A stretch of DNA of 64,000 bases from Plutella xylostella (Eukaryota > Arthropoda > Insecta > Lepidoptera > Plutellidae): positions 7,750,001 through 7,814,000 of the forward strand of contig NC_064005.1 in NCBI RefSeq assembly GCF_932276165.1. The letters are read 5' to 3'. The position numbers and the translations under genes were made by a program. Below, in pieces: positions 11,401 through 21,080 of this stretch. The first letter of the stretch is position 1, and every line of letters begins with the position of its first letter. The notes below the pieces were generated by a model that worked only from the letters and a program-made list of their open reading frames with translations, searched no databases and had not been told where the DNA came from.

Positions 11401-11839
11401 GAATTTAGAAAATTTATATAACAATACATATCATGAAAGTACAGGTTACACACCCTGTGAAATAATGTACGGAAATAAAACGGAAATTAGTTTCGATAAA
11501 ATGATTGGTAAAGCGGAAGAAAATTTAGATGTGAATTATGTAAGAGAAAGGGTTAGACAAAATCTTGAAAAAGCAAGTCGGGCCAGAATAGATAAATTTA
11601 ATAATAGGTATAGGATAATACAATATCAAATTGGAGATTTAGTAAAAATAAAACGTTTGAATAAGTCAGATGCAACAAACAAGGTCACAAAGAAGTTTGA
11701 GGCATTATATGAAGGGCCATATGTAGTGGCAGCAAATCCATTTAGGAATGTGTATATATTAGTAGAACCAAAAACGAAGAAGGTTAGGGGCAAGTTTAAT
11801 ACTATACATTTGTCCAAATATTATGAACGTATAGATTGA
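8423..11839 (+). CDS. pol: Pol polyprotein: G-patch, protease, RT, RNase H, integrase
   Basis: It replicates the element: processing of Gag-Pol, cDNA synthesis, and integration in the nucleus. In order: a G-patch-like glycine-rich motif at the first ATG (MGWQPGQALGK); an aspartic protease with LLDTGSD (D107); a reverse transcriptase with VDLNNAYFQIP, LPQGLKTS and the catalytic YLDD at 440-443; RNase H with LQTDSSG and TDHKAL; an HHCC integrase zinc finger around 810-850; and an integrase core with D874, D932 and E967 (34 residues between the last two). The C-terminal part has a GPY/F-like module (YEGPYVV), and no chromodomain was seen. The frame is open from 8348, so the N-terminus is probably made by -1 frameshift from gag rather than at the ATG used here for the coordinates. 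All key residues are present and there is no internal stop. Confidence 0.96.
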   Translation: MSKMGWQPGQALGKCNNGLLKPLEGKNLLREQQEGLGFSEQLEKELQIPEKIVEVLKLKTEQSNNQGVEAPKLNSVFEEEKELIARENYKSEILVEVLGLEIVALLDTGSDVTCISEELWKELKLRDSNLPVMPIKPIQIKTAVGQKSSEVRFLTMLPLKLDSDIIEEVVVLVITGLTSPFIIGFDWMKQNQARIDLELSKESFSYLRSGKKCTIKFHKRKTLNINRIDVNDDNDEINLEEMKIGVQLDEKDKGKFLNLLDKYKRLFSSQLGRANCYEHVINMDPHTPVVKKTYPVPYAYRGKVEAKLKVMEEQGILSRTSTPYCSPLTFTLKKDGDVRVLLDAREINQFMIAETEKPPMQLDVINSFHGANFISVVDLNNAYFQIPISEESKKYTGFSFNGKSYVYNVLPQGLKTSVGSFSRAMDKILGHEVREYCVNYLDDLAIITTGSFDDHLEHIDAVLGKLSKAGMTCNLKKCEFFSKEVKMLGFIISTDGLKTDPEKIKAIQDFPIPKKLKHIRAFLGLCNFYRRFIPDYSIHTQPLCQLLKKEKGWKWENEHQEAFEKIKSLFIKTIQLHHPDFSKPYYLQTDSSGIGMAGVLYQKDDEGEMKILGFHSKVLKGAQLNWTVTEQEFYSVISCLEKFETYLRGSQVKILTDHKALTFVKNWKLYNARVTHWINYLEQFQYEIEHVSGKNNIVADILSRYLPDVELLQEEKVNIPEILYTEIKVNKELIKKFKDLIDFQRKDKEIEEIRKTLEISKQTQTSDSGNGHYLLENGILYFVPPNQNSKLICLPGNLRKDVILQVHLEMGHQGITKIIKYIKDRFYWKGITKMVKEIVRSCHDCQITKSNTIKYVGPCQSIVTKNIGDLIMVDLYGPLPSGQFGMKYILVVQDTFSKFVKFYELRKATALSVWCKTKKFFDIIKPKAVLSDNGSQFASKQWQDNMAKHGVKVLYTTVRNPRPNTTERVNKELGRLFRTYCRNNHCGWVSVLPNLENLYNNTYHESTGYTPCEIMYGNKTEISFDKMIGKAEENLDVNYVRERVRQNLEKASRARIDKFNNRYRIIQYQIGDLVKIKRLNKSDATNKVTKKFEALYEGPYVVAANPFRNVYILVEPKTKKVRGKFNTIHLSKYYERID

Positions 11840-11853
11840 GGCTGTTTTGGGGA
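11836..11853 (+). promoter_or_regulatory. 3' arm of a long-range 18-bp RNA duplex with the frameshift region
   Basis: These 18 bases, including the pol TGA, pair with 8379-8396 without a mismatch: 17 Watson-Crick pairs and one GU. A ribosome finishing pol would have to melt the duplex. Plant luteoviruses and related RNA viruses use comparable long-distance pairing to stimulate -1 frameshifting; use here is an inference. Confidence 0.6.
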
Positions 11854-12020
11854 GGAAATAGTTTTGTTTTTATTGATGAATTGTATAAATGATATTGATT
11901 AGCTAACAAAATTTGAAATAGTAAATATTGTAAATAGTCTAAATTAAATAGATTGTATCTCATAAGTATAGAATTTTGTAGAAAGTAGCGTAGAGTATTG
12001 ATTTATTGTAAATATTGTAA
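11854..12020 (+). other. AT-rich spacer after pol
   Basis: It has many stops in all frames and no envelope reading frame follows. TTGTAAATA-like short repeats occur. Confidence 0.5.
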
Positions 12021-12868
12021 AGAGAAATAAAAAAAATTGGTTGGTTGAGGAAAAGCCAATCTAGGTTCATTGATTGCTTATAATTAATACAATTATATAT
12101 GAAGTCTTCTTCATGTTAAATTAAGCAAAGGATTAGCAAAATATGAGCATAGATTGAGGGGTGCGTCGGCGGCTTTTCAAAAAAAAAAAAAAATTTTTTT
12201 TCTCTATTGGGTATTATAATTATGTTGAAGGTACTTTGGATAACTATTAGATATAATAATTATGTTGAAGGTACTTTGGATAAAATAGATACGTTTTCTT
12301 TTATTTATATCAGCAGTACATTTTTGATGATTGATGTAGTGTAGCTATTTGTAAAGAGAGAGAAATAAAAAAAAAAGGAAAAAAAAAGTGGTTGGCAGAG
12401 GAAAGGCCAATCCAGATTCATTATTTGTTCAATATTATTACCTATTACATTAAATACAAAGGAAAATAATATTATGTTACATTGACTTTGACAAAATATT
12501 GGCAAGAGGTGGATCTGGATTGAGGGGTGTGTTGGCGGTCTTTCAAAAAAAAAAAAAAATTTTTTTTTTCCTCTCTCCATTGCAGTTTATTGTACTATAG
12601 AATAGATAAAATACTGTAACTAGTTGTGATAAGAAAGAAATAAAAAAAAAAAAAATAAAAAAAAAGTGGTTGGCAGAGGAAGGGCCAATTCAGATTCATT
12701 ATTTGTTGAATATTATACAAATATATTACTATCAATTACATTTAATGCATAGGACATTATTGTGGTGTTACATTGATTTTAAAAAAAGTATTAGCAAACG
12801 ATGAGTCTGGATTGAGGGGTGTGTTGGCGGTCCTTCTTAAAAAAAAAAAAAAAAATCTTTCTTGTACA
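12021..12868 (+). repeat. three degenerate tandem repeats in the 3' region
   Basis: Three units (about 12021-12205, 12355-12578, 12629-12868) share the same order of parts: agagaaataaaaaa, then ggttggcagaggaaaggccaat, then tagattcatt, then attgaggggtgtgttggcgg, ending in an A-run (two of them followed by a T-run). Anchor spacings are about 350 and 278 bp. A separate 25-bp piece (aattatgttgaaggtactttggata) is duplicated between units 1 and 2. Conserved blocks separated by drifting spacers suggest selection on RNA motifs such as export, packaging or termination; no function is shown. Confidence 0.8.
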
Positions 12869-13397
12869 GGTAGAGACAGGCAAGTCATAGAGGTGTTCTG
12901 TGGTTACTTTTACAAAATCACAGAATAAAATTCAGAATAACATTACATAGGTTCTCTAATCTGTATTGATATCATGAAAAAAAAAGTATTGTTTACAACT
13001 ATACTATAACCTCTTTCAGTTAAATTCTTGTTTATTGTTAGATTATTTTCAAAATACTGAAAATGAAAAAAATTGAGTACCTACATAAGGAAATTATCAA
13101 TTTATAAATAGATTCAAGTCTCAAATTCGGGAGGGCTTGGGAATGTTGATTCTCACTCCTCACAATGAAGAATTGAAGTGGCTTCGCTGGTGCTAAAATC
13201 ATAAAATTTAACTAGACATAGACATTGGAAGAACTTAAGATGGGAGAGATAAATACGTTATTTGTTAGGAGGATAACACTGTATCTACCTACCTTCGGAA
13301 GTTCAAGTAGTTGGAGAGGCAAGGAAATCCGAAGAAATTCATAAGTTTAAGAGAAATAAATGATTAAACCATTAAAGAGAAAACAAAAATATTAAAA

Positions 13398-13433
13398 TTT
13401 ATTATTAATACTTAATTAAAAACTAGTTTTATT
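13398..13433 (-). terminator. candidate poly(A) signals of the antisense gene
   Basis: Two AATAAA hexamers on the minus strand (13428-13433 and 13398-13403) lie about 125-160 bases beyond the TAG stop of the antisense MADF-BESS gene. The transcript would then end more than 500 bp short of the tandem repeats and about 1.5 kb short of pol. Confidence 0.45.
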
Positions 13434-13556
13434 TAGTTAGTTTTATACATTGTTAAGTAGGTAGGACTATCATTAAAGAAAATTGTATTAAGTATAGTAA
13501 ATTTGTTTAATTATTACAACTATTGCTAATGAAGTAGAAATGAAAGGGGAAGGATA

Positions 13557-14557
13557 CTAGGGTTTTGTGAGTATGTTTGATTCAGTGGAAATGATAAGTT
13601 TGAAAATTTCAGATTTTAATTTATTTTGTACTGGTAAAGGATAGCTGTCAAATATTGTTTGAAGGTATGTAAAGAAGGCGGAAACAGAGGTATCATAGAT
13701 TCTAGATTGTGAAGTAGTTTGAAGAGTAGTAGAAGTAGTTTGAAGAGTAGCAGAAGGCAGATTTGTCTGTGGTTCTTGAATGGGTTGAGGTATACCAGTT
13801 TCAGCCGGAGCAGGGATGGGGTATTCAGGAAAATTTGTTATGGAATCAATTATTAAAGATAAATTTTGAGGGGAATCTTGTGGAGTGAGGGAAAGAGTAG
13901 GGTTGTTGGTTATTGGGACGACTGTGGGAGAAGTGATAGGAGGGATGGAAGGAGAAGGGGGTAAGGAATGTGGCTGTTCAGGAAGGGTTGTGTTAAGTTC
14001 TATGTAAGGTTCAAGGAATTTTAAATTATTAGCATATTTGTAAGTTATGGAAGCTGAGAATTTCTTCTGTTTTAAGTACCGGGTGAAGTCTGTTTTTAGT
14101 TGTAGCCATGTTCGATAAGCAGTTTTGTCTGAAAAAAAAAAAAACATAAATGGATATTTAAGTATAGTACTAATTTCATATTAATGCAGTTAAGAAGACC
14201 ATCTATACATGTAGTAGATGTTATTTTATAATTTAGGTTGTAAATTGTATGTATTATTTAGGTTCTAAATAAGGAAAATGTAGAACTGTGAGTTGTGGTC
14301 AATCAGGACTTAGTTTAATATATGAAAGATGTGTATTTACTGATGAAATGTTATGGAAATGTTCAAACAAAGAAAGGAATATTATTAAAATTTATCTACT
14401 CACGAGGGATTTGTAACTGTAGTCCTATTTCCTTCCATGCTTGAGATTTCAGTCGCTTCCATGATGAAGAAGATATGTCGTTGGGTTTTTCCAATATTAT
14501 AGGAATAGTCTGAATGATGGTAATTAAAGTTATAATCGTTTCTTCAGGAAGGCACAT
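13557..14557 (-). CDS. spliced antisense MADF-BESS type DNA-binding protein carried by the retrotransposon
   Basis: Two coding exons join in frame: 14557-14404 (ATG, 51 codons plus one base, donor C|GTGAGT) and 14128-13557 (acceptor after a T-run ending CAG). The product has 241 aa. Residues ~5-98 fit a MADF domain: TIITLITIIQTIP, then SQAWKEIGLQLQIP, then AYRTWLQLKTDF, then NLKFLEPY; the exon junction falls inside it. A Pro/Thr/Ser-rich linker follows. Residues ~200-231 (FFTYLQTIFDSYPLPVQNKL) fit a BESS motif. In insects this pair occurs in Adf-1/Dip3-like transcription factors that bind DNA through MADF and partners through BESS. The gene is opposite to gag-pol, so its introns are not removed from genomic RNA. 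The only ATG upstream in the frame is the one chosen. It could instead be a captured transposon-derived MADF gene. Confidence 0.82.
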
Positions 14558-15915
14558 TTTCTTGGAAAATGGATAATTTTACGAAAGAAGATGCAGGTAG
14601 AGTTAATTCGGTAGGCACTAGGCAGTAATAAAATTAATGGGGGGAAAATTTGGAAATTCCCGCTCAAAATATTTTTTTTTAAAAGGCAATGGAACATTGT
14701 TTTTAGATATAATTTTGTTTTTATTTTAATGTAAAAGCAACTTTTCTTTATTAAATTTATTTAAGTTTAGTATGTAAATATAATAATAACAACATATTTT
14801 GGTTACTTTATTTAGTACCCATTTATAACTAAAAAGTCAAGTTAGCGCCATCTGTTGTATGAACAACGAAATTAAATTGAGTGAAATTTTAGTGGAAATA
14901 ATGAGAAAGTAGGAATTTTAATTTTAGTATTGATTCTAAATAAGTTCAGAATGTAAAAAGGGAAGTATAGCATTTCAGAGTCTACAAACTTATACATTAA
15001 AGGTACATATAAATAAAAAATCAAGGAAGTAATTTAATTCCGTTTTATTAGAGGTGTCATTCTTGTTTTATTTTAATTTCAGTACTATGTTTCTTGAATT
15101 ATATCATAGTATACCACCACAGCGACTGTAAAGAGAGAGAGACTTAATTATAAAATAAGTTCTATGTTTCATTCTTAAAGAAATAAAAGTTGGAAGAGAA
15201 TACATGGTTCAGAATACACATAGGCAAATAGAGTAATAATAAATTTAGGAGAAAGTTTTATAACAAACATAAAGTAAGTTTCATAATCAAATCCACATAG
15301 TGGTTATCTATTACTGGAACTATCAATCATACTGAGACGTGAAGGGAAAATAATACCTAATATAAATTTACTTACTTGTTGCAAAATGTAGAATGTAACT
15401 TCAATTTCAAAGTAGTGTAGTATTAATGTTCAGTTGTAGGGTTCTGTCTGAAATTAAAATTAAACATGGTTAATGGGTTGTCATTTTTTAGGTGAAATTT
15501 AAGAGCAAATGAGTGGGAAACTTATTTAAAAGGCGAGGGGTTGATAATAAGTTAAAATAAGTTGGTATTGGATTAGTCTAGTCATTATTAATAAATACTG
15601 TATGGGAGTTATTTAGTTGAGTTAGGTTAGAACACAAGATCCGTAATTCAGAACTATTGTACATATGAATAACTAATAATACAGGTGTTGTTTATTTTGA
15701 ATATCTATAATTTGAGGTCGAGAATTTAGATTAACAGCATGCATACACGGGTTTTCGATAAAATAATGACACTTACCTATTAGGTTTCACTCACTATTTA
15801 AGAGTTTCGTAAGTTTAATCGGGTAAAATTTAGATTTCTTCTTGCTAATAAAACTGGAACTAGAAGTCGTTGTTGATCTTTTGTTTTGTGGTTTTGCAGT
15901 TGCGCCGGGAAAAGA
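14558..15915 (-). other. 5' UTR exons and introns of the antisense MADF-BESS gene
   Basis: Reading leftwards on the minus strand: a first exon (start about 15915) ends at 15777 with AATAG|GTAAGTG; a second exon runs 15447-15376, with acceptor tttaattttaatttcag and donor ACAA|GTAAGTA; a third begins at 14617 after tattactgcctag and runs into the coding ATG at 14557. None of the three leader pieces contains an ATG, which is unlikely by chance over about 270 bases and supports the model. No cDNA evidence is available. Confidence 0.65.
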
Positions 15916-15985
15916 AAGGTTCTTCTGTCAGCTGTCAGATTTAGATTTCAGATTAGAACTTGACATTGACAGTGACAGTTTAGTT
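15916..15985 (-). promoter_or_regulatory. probable TATA-less promoter of the antisense gene
   Basis: Upstream of the inferred first exon are repeated TGACAG/CTGTCA motifs (15925-15938, a direct double copy, and several at 15961-15980). No TATA box is seen. A start near CGGCGCAACTGC would give an A-rich, ATG-free leader. The promoter role is inferred from position. Confidence 0.45.
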
Positions 15986-18284
15986 TTTTTTAATAAATTT
16001 AAAGGGTTAGACAGATAAGGTACTTTCTATACAACAGTCTAAAATAGGATATAAATAATTAGTGTTATTAGGTTTTAGAAAACTAGATGGCGGTATTTTG
16101 ATGTTTTGGTATTGATGGAATATTCAGGTAGATTTGACGGTTTCATGCGAGTACTTTTAGTTTTGTATGATTGATTTGATTTTTCCTTTATAGAGAAAAT
16201 AAAGCGGTAGGGTATTTACATAGCCATTTCCCGGGGATTATGTGATGATTATAATGTTTCGAAAAACTGAAAGGGCAAAAGATGTGGAAGGAAGGAAGGT
16301 AGTTTTATAGTTTGATAAGTGTGCATTGTTAACGTTGTTGGTGGCGCCACATGAGTTGTAGATGAAGGATGAAGTTTTATTTTATTATTGAATGCGATTT
16401 ATAGTCATTACGAATTTGACCGGGAAATGAAGGGTTTATTGATACTTCGTTCAGACACACACACACACACATTTATAAGGGAAACTTTGGTATTTGTTTT
16501 ATTTGTAAATTTGATTAAGTGTTTACTTACCTAGCTGATTAATAAACTTATTCCAAAAGTTACCTTTATTTCACAATTATTTTCCAAATGATCAACTAGT
16601 GCAGGTACAAGAATTGTTATTCAATAAATATTTTAATAAGAAATGAGGGATGTTAAGAATAAACAAGGATTGTTATAAGGATTAGTTAACTTCATTTTAA
16701 AACTACTAACTTAATAATATGTGGGGACATCTCACACACGGCCATCCGACCCTAAACTAGGCAGAGCCTGAAATATGGGTATAATATCGGACCGTTAGTT
16801 AGTAGTGTGCAAATTGGTTCAAGTAATTTACACACCATACACTCTTAGTCTTGCTTTTGTAGTAAATTGGCGAAGAAAGGCGGTTCTACTCGGGCACAAA
16901 CGTGGTACAAACGCTTTAGTCGATTTATTACTTAAGTTAGCTATGCACGCATTAACACATGAGACGTCTATACAGGCTATAGATGTTTTTACAAAGTACC
17001 TTTTACAGACTCCACACGACACACTACACTTTACACAAAAAAAAAAATACAATTACTTTGAAACAATTTGCTTTAGAAAAATACCTGCATACCAAAAGTT
17101 GATCATGACGGAAAACAAATACACTTTACACCAAAAACACATTCTGATCGAAGTGTAAATAAACTAGATGTATTTTCTTTTCAATTTAGGTAGGTAAATG
17201 ATAGAAAAGAAAATTATTAATTAGATACATGATATTTTATTGATTTAATCAGTGGGGAGGAAGAAGGCCTTGATGTTTATTAGAGTGGCGTGAATCAGAG
17301 AAAGAGGATGAGAGTTATGGTGAAATGAATATCTAAGAACCTATGTATTGAAAAATAATAATACCTACAAACATATAGTTAATTGAAAGTGGCTTTAGTA
17401 AAATATCATGGCTGTTCTCCTGCACTGAAGGAAAGATTCCGATTTCACCTTAATCACACAACACTATACAAAAGAGAATATTTATGAAGATTTTGGTGTT
17501 AGGTTAGGACAGCATAGTCAAATTATACTGTTGTATGTACAGTATCTTCATAATATTCTATACTCAACATGTACTTACTTAAAGAAAAAAAAAAATATTT
17601 TTTAACACAAAATTTTGTCATTTTGCTGGATTGGAGGGGGATTGAAAGGTTGTGAATCAGTTGTAAACATGAATGCAATAATGGTTCACAATAATAATTC
17701 TCTTTCTAGTTTTGGTAAAATGATACTTGATATTTCTACACTCTACATCAAGCTCGGAGATTGGTGGACATTGTTCCTGGGGATTGTTAGAATGAGACTT
17801 GAACTTTATTAATTTCTATTGATGATGCATCGTCGAAAACATAGGGCGTGGGAGAGTTCGTGCTCTAAGAGGGCGTGTTAAAGATGCTACAAAATTCTTA
17901 AAAATAAATTTAAGGTTCTGTGGTTTCTCATTTAGCATTGGATCCTTCTGATCGACAGGGTATCCCCTTGTTCCCGGTTTATTGGAGCATGAATAATCTA
18001 CTAAGTATTCGATCAATAGTTATGTAAATAATAAATAATAAATGGGATGGTCGATGATTTTTGATAATTTCTGGGGATCTTGTTGGCTAATCATCTGAGT
18101 CATTTTACACACATACACACAGACATATTGAGGTGATAATCGGAATTTCCTTTTACTAACTTTCATCGTTTAAATTCAATGAATTTGATATTTGCGAAAA
18201 TGGGTAGTGTATATTATTGTGTATATTTTTTCCATATCTTAATTATAATATACTTGCGATACTACAAAAATATAAGGGGTTGAA
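15986..18284. other. distal 3' region of the retrotransposon
   Basis: Non-coding on inspection. It contains an AC dinucleotide run near 16457-16470, a SINE tail at 16719-16790 and an ORF at 16805-17158 with no recognisable domain. The last bases before the 3' LTR (ataaggggttgaa, 18272-18284) are the only candidate polypurine tract and are weak. Confidence 0.5.
16719..16790 (-). mobile_element. SINE tail fragment (TGTGGGGACATC-tail type) inside the retrotransposon
   Basis: The block from tgtggggacatctcacacacgg through ccgaccctaaactagg matches the tails of the SINEs at 57178-57422 and 25243-25505. Only the 3' end is present, as expected for a 5'-truncated insertion into the internal region. 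Confidence 0.75.
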
Positions 18285-18490
18285 TGTAATGTTCCATCAA
18301 TGCCGAAACATTAATGATTCCGCAAATAATGAATTTAAACTATGTTAGGAGGCTCCCGTAGGGTTTGTTGCGCTAGGAAGGGTTTTCCTGAGGGATTTTA
18401 CGGTTTAAGACATTTATTTCTCAAAAAGATTTTTGCTGTGAAAGGTAGTCTATGAAATTGTTTAGGGAGTCGGCTAACTTCATGAACCGA

Positions 18491-18655
18491 CCCTGAACCG
18501 ATCCTGCGTAGACCCTGCACCGCCCCTGCGTAGACCCTGCACCGTCCCTGCGTAGGCCCTGCGCCGGCCCTGCTCCGGCGCTGCTCCGGCCCTGCTCCGG
18601 CGCTGCTCCGGCCATGCTCCGGCCCTGCTCCGGCGCTGCTCCGGCCCTGCTCCGG
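18491..18655 (+). repeat. 11-bp tandem array of the 3' LTR
   Basis: Same fifteen units as at 3373-3537. Keeping the exact unit number in both LTRs supports a recent insertion, because such arrays usually change length quickly. Confidence 0.9.
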
Positions 18656-18693
18656 GGCGTCCGCCATTTTGTTTTACAGGACTAGTAGGAAGG

Positions 18694-18702
18694 TATAAAA
18701 GG
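18694..18702 (+). promoter_or_regulatory. TATA box of the 3' LTR
   Basis: TATAAAAGG, identical to 3576-3584. If active it would drive transcription outwards into DNA beyond 21077. Confidence 0.65.
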
Positions 18703-21076
18703 GAATGCGAGAGGCGGCGGCGGGCATTAGTAATTTTCTTGCGATCGGGTACACGTTGGGAGTTTTTCGCGTTGGTTTAGTTTTTATTTTGTTTATTGTT
18801 AGTTTTCAACGTACGATGGTGGTATTGCTTTGGGAAAGCGCTTTCGTCCATATATGTAAATGTATATGGCAAGGACATCCCTTAGTGATTAGCACTGTCG
18901 TAATTTGGAAACTTTATTAATTAGATCTTTAGATTGCCAAGGCTTTCGACTAGATCTTTAGCTTTTTGGGGGAACGTGTACTCTAGAGTCTAAATCCTTC
19001 ATGGTAAGGTGGCAAGACGGATACCTAACGGTGTCGTTCAACCAAGTCTTGTTTTAGGGCCCCCGGGTAGTGTTAGTTAGGCCTGGCTATGGAGTAACCA
19101 GGGTCCCTCTTTTGCTAGAACGTGAAGGGATACACTCCTCAAGAATAGATCTTTGATTTAAAAATCTGGACTATTACTTGATCTTTATCATATATATTTA
19201 TATACTTATAACACACACTCGGAGATTGCAAGTCGCCCGGGTGCCATACCGTTAACCCACGGCTGCAATTTCCAACACACAGGTATAGGGCTTAGGTACA
19301 CTAGGGGTCACCTACCCCGCTCATTCAGTATTTAGCTAGCTAGGCAAGGTGCACTCCAATCACCCGGAGGAAACCTACACATTACACACCACACAATTAA
19401 ATGTAAATGTGGGATTGATTCCCTAGTTTTGATTCAACACATTTTAGATTAGAATAGGGCCTTCTGGTTAGACACAAATAGGCAGGTAACTTCATGGTTA
19501 GGGTGGGGAAAGTAGTTACTTCATCATAAATAATAAACTAAATAATATCTTACAATAAATATCACTTCAAAAGTACTTAATAATTTTATCAGATAAAATA
19601 ATTTCACATAACCTCAAATTTGTCCTATAGTTCTTTGTCTAAATTATTGATTTTTCATTAAGTAAACAAATACTTCTACTTAAAGAATCTATGGTCTATC
19701 TAACTTATTTTGGTTTATTGTATCACAATAATCCATATTAATATTACAGAAGAGTTTATTTGATTTTGAGTACAATAAGCTTTTGTATCAGATTGGGGGT
19801 AGAATTGATTAACGGAGAAATTTACTCTAATAAGTGTCAAGATACCACAAATAAGGGTTCTAGATACTTAAACCAAATCATTTCTGGTTCTATAATCACT
19901 CAGTAGATACAAATAGCTTGAAGTATGATCAGATTTCAGTCTCAATTTGCACATTTCAGAAAGTTGTGTAAATTCTAACTTGTGGAAGTATTTGTTTTCT
20001 TGATAAAGCTTTATATTCTTATGTAAATAAATAAAACTAGGATATTTTGTTATCTTATATATTTACTACAACTATTCAGAACATATTCCAATAAGAACAA
20101 AGAATATTAACTATTTCATAATAATTAACCTTTCAATTTAAGTAATTTAAAAGAATAAATCACTTCCCACTTGGCTATTAATTAGAGTCATGTATTTGTC
20201 AAGTACCTACTTATCTATTATGAAATTCATGCTTACATAGTTACTATACTATAAATCATTGGATTATTCTAATATTCAGTTTGTTTATGATTATAAATAT
20301 GTCCCCTTTAGCTTTGACAACATGTATTCATGTTGATTTATTTACATGGAATAAAAATAAAACATGTAAATATGTAAGGTTAGGAGCAAGGGAAGTGATT
20401 GTTGGCGGAGGGATGTCCAAGTCCATGGTTGTGTCCCACGAAGGCTTCGGTTGAATATTTGCTATTACATATTTATCTATTTTGAGTCTTATATATTGAT
20501 TCAATCGATTGTAGTGATCAAGGCCTACAAAGCGTACGGAGGGGCTTGCCTTTTAAACCAACAAATAAAAAAAACATTACTTTTACCTTTATGTAAATTC
20601 AAATTCACTAATAGCACTTACCTGTAAATATGTAGTTATCATACAATTAAAAGTTGTAGTGAATGTATAGGTCAATAACTTTAGGCAAGTAGTTAGGAAG
20701 GTTGTATTCAATTCACGTTCATAGTTTTATTAAATTTATTAGCTTTCGTTTATTGGGTTACACTACATAACGTAGGGGTTCCCTGGATGTTTCATGGCCA
20801 AACTAAAGTAGTATTTGTTTCACTTTTAAGTCTCCAGTTTATTTGTTAGGTTGTTTTCCCTTCTAGACTTTCAGTTGAATCTTGAGCTTCCTTCTAGCGG
20901 TTTTCGAAGATCTTTGATAAAAGTATTGATTCATTGTGGGAAGAATCCAGTGTAGAATCCAGTGTAGATAACCAGTGTAGATATCCAGAGTTAATAGTAA
21001 GTTGTAGTTTCAAATATCTTCTAATAAATCCATTGGGTAGGAGTTAAGTTAGCAGGAGGTAGGGCGAAACGTTACA

Positions 21077-21080
21077 ACTG
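21077..21080. repeat. target-site duplication ACTG (right)
   Basis: Matches 3163-3166 exactly and closes the LTR element. Confidence 0.9.

Larger units (their letters stand above)
3167..21076 (+). mobile_element. complete Ty3/gypsy-type LTR retrotransposon with antisense cargo gene
   Basis: The element is 17,910 bp, framed by two 2,792-bp direct LTRs that begin TGTAATGTT, end AACGTTACA, and sit in an ACTG duplication. Order of parts: 5' LTR, primer-site region, 1.1-kb leader, gag, pol by -1 frameshift, a 6.4-kb 3' region with tandem repeats and an antisense spliced gene, then the 3' LTR. Domain order (protease, RT, RNase H, integrase) places it in Ty3/gypsy. The long LTRs and the LPQGLKTS reverse-transcriptase motif recall Osvaldo/Ulysses-like insect elements, but clade placement is an inference. 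No envelope gene is present. Intact gag and pol plus matching LTRs suggest a recent, possibly still mobile copy. Confidence 0.95.
18285..21076 (+). repeat. 3' long terminal repeat (2,792 bp)
   Basis: A copy of 3167-5958 at a constant offset of 15,118 bp, with no indel. It contains the second 11-bp array (18491-18655) and TATA box (18694-18702). It would supply the 3' end and poly(A) signal of the genomic RNA. It also provides a strong promoter facing the flanking host DNA to the right. Confidence 0.97.

Noticed and set aside
16805..17158. 117-aa ORF in the retrotransposon 3' region
   Set aside because: No recognisable domain, overlaps another ORF on the opposite strand, and lies next to a SINE fragment. 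Could be a relic, not supported as a gene.
11840..18284. Envelope gene, as in errantiviruses
   Set aside because: No plus-strand frame of useful length or membrane-protein character exists here. The only gene is antisense and MADF-BESS-like.
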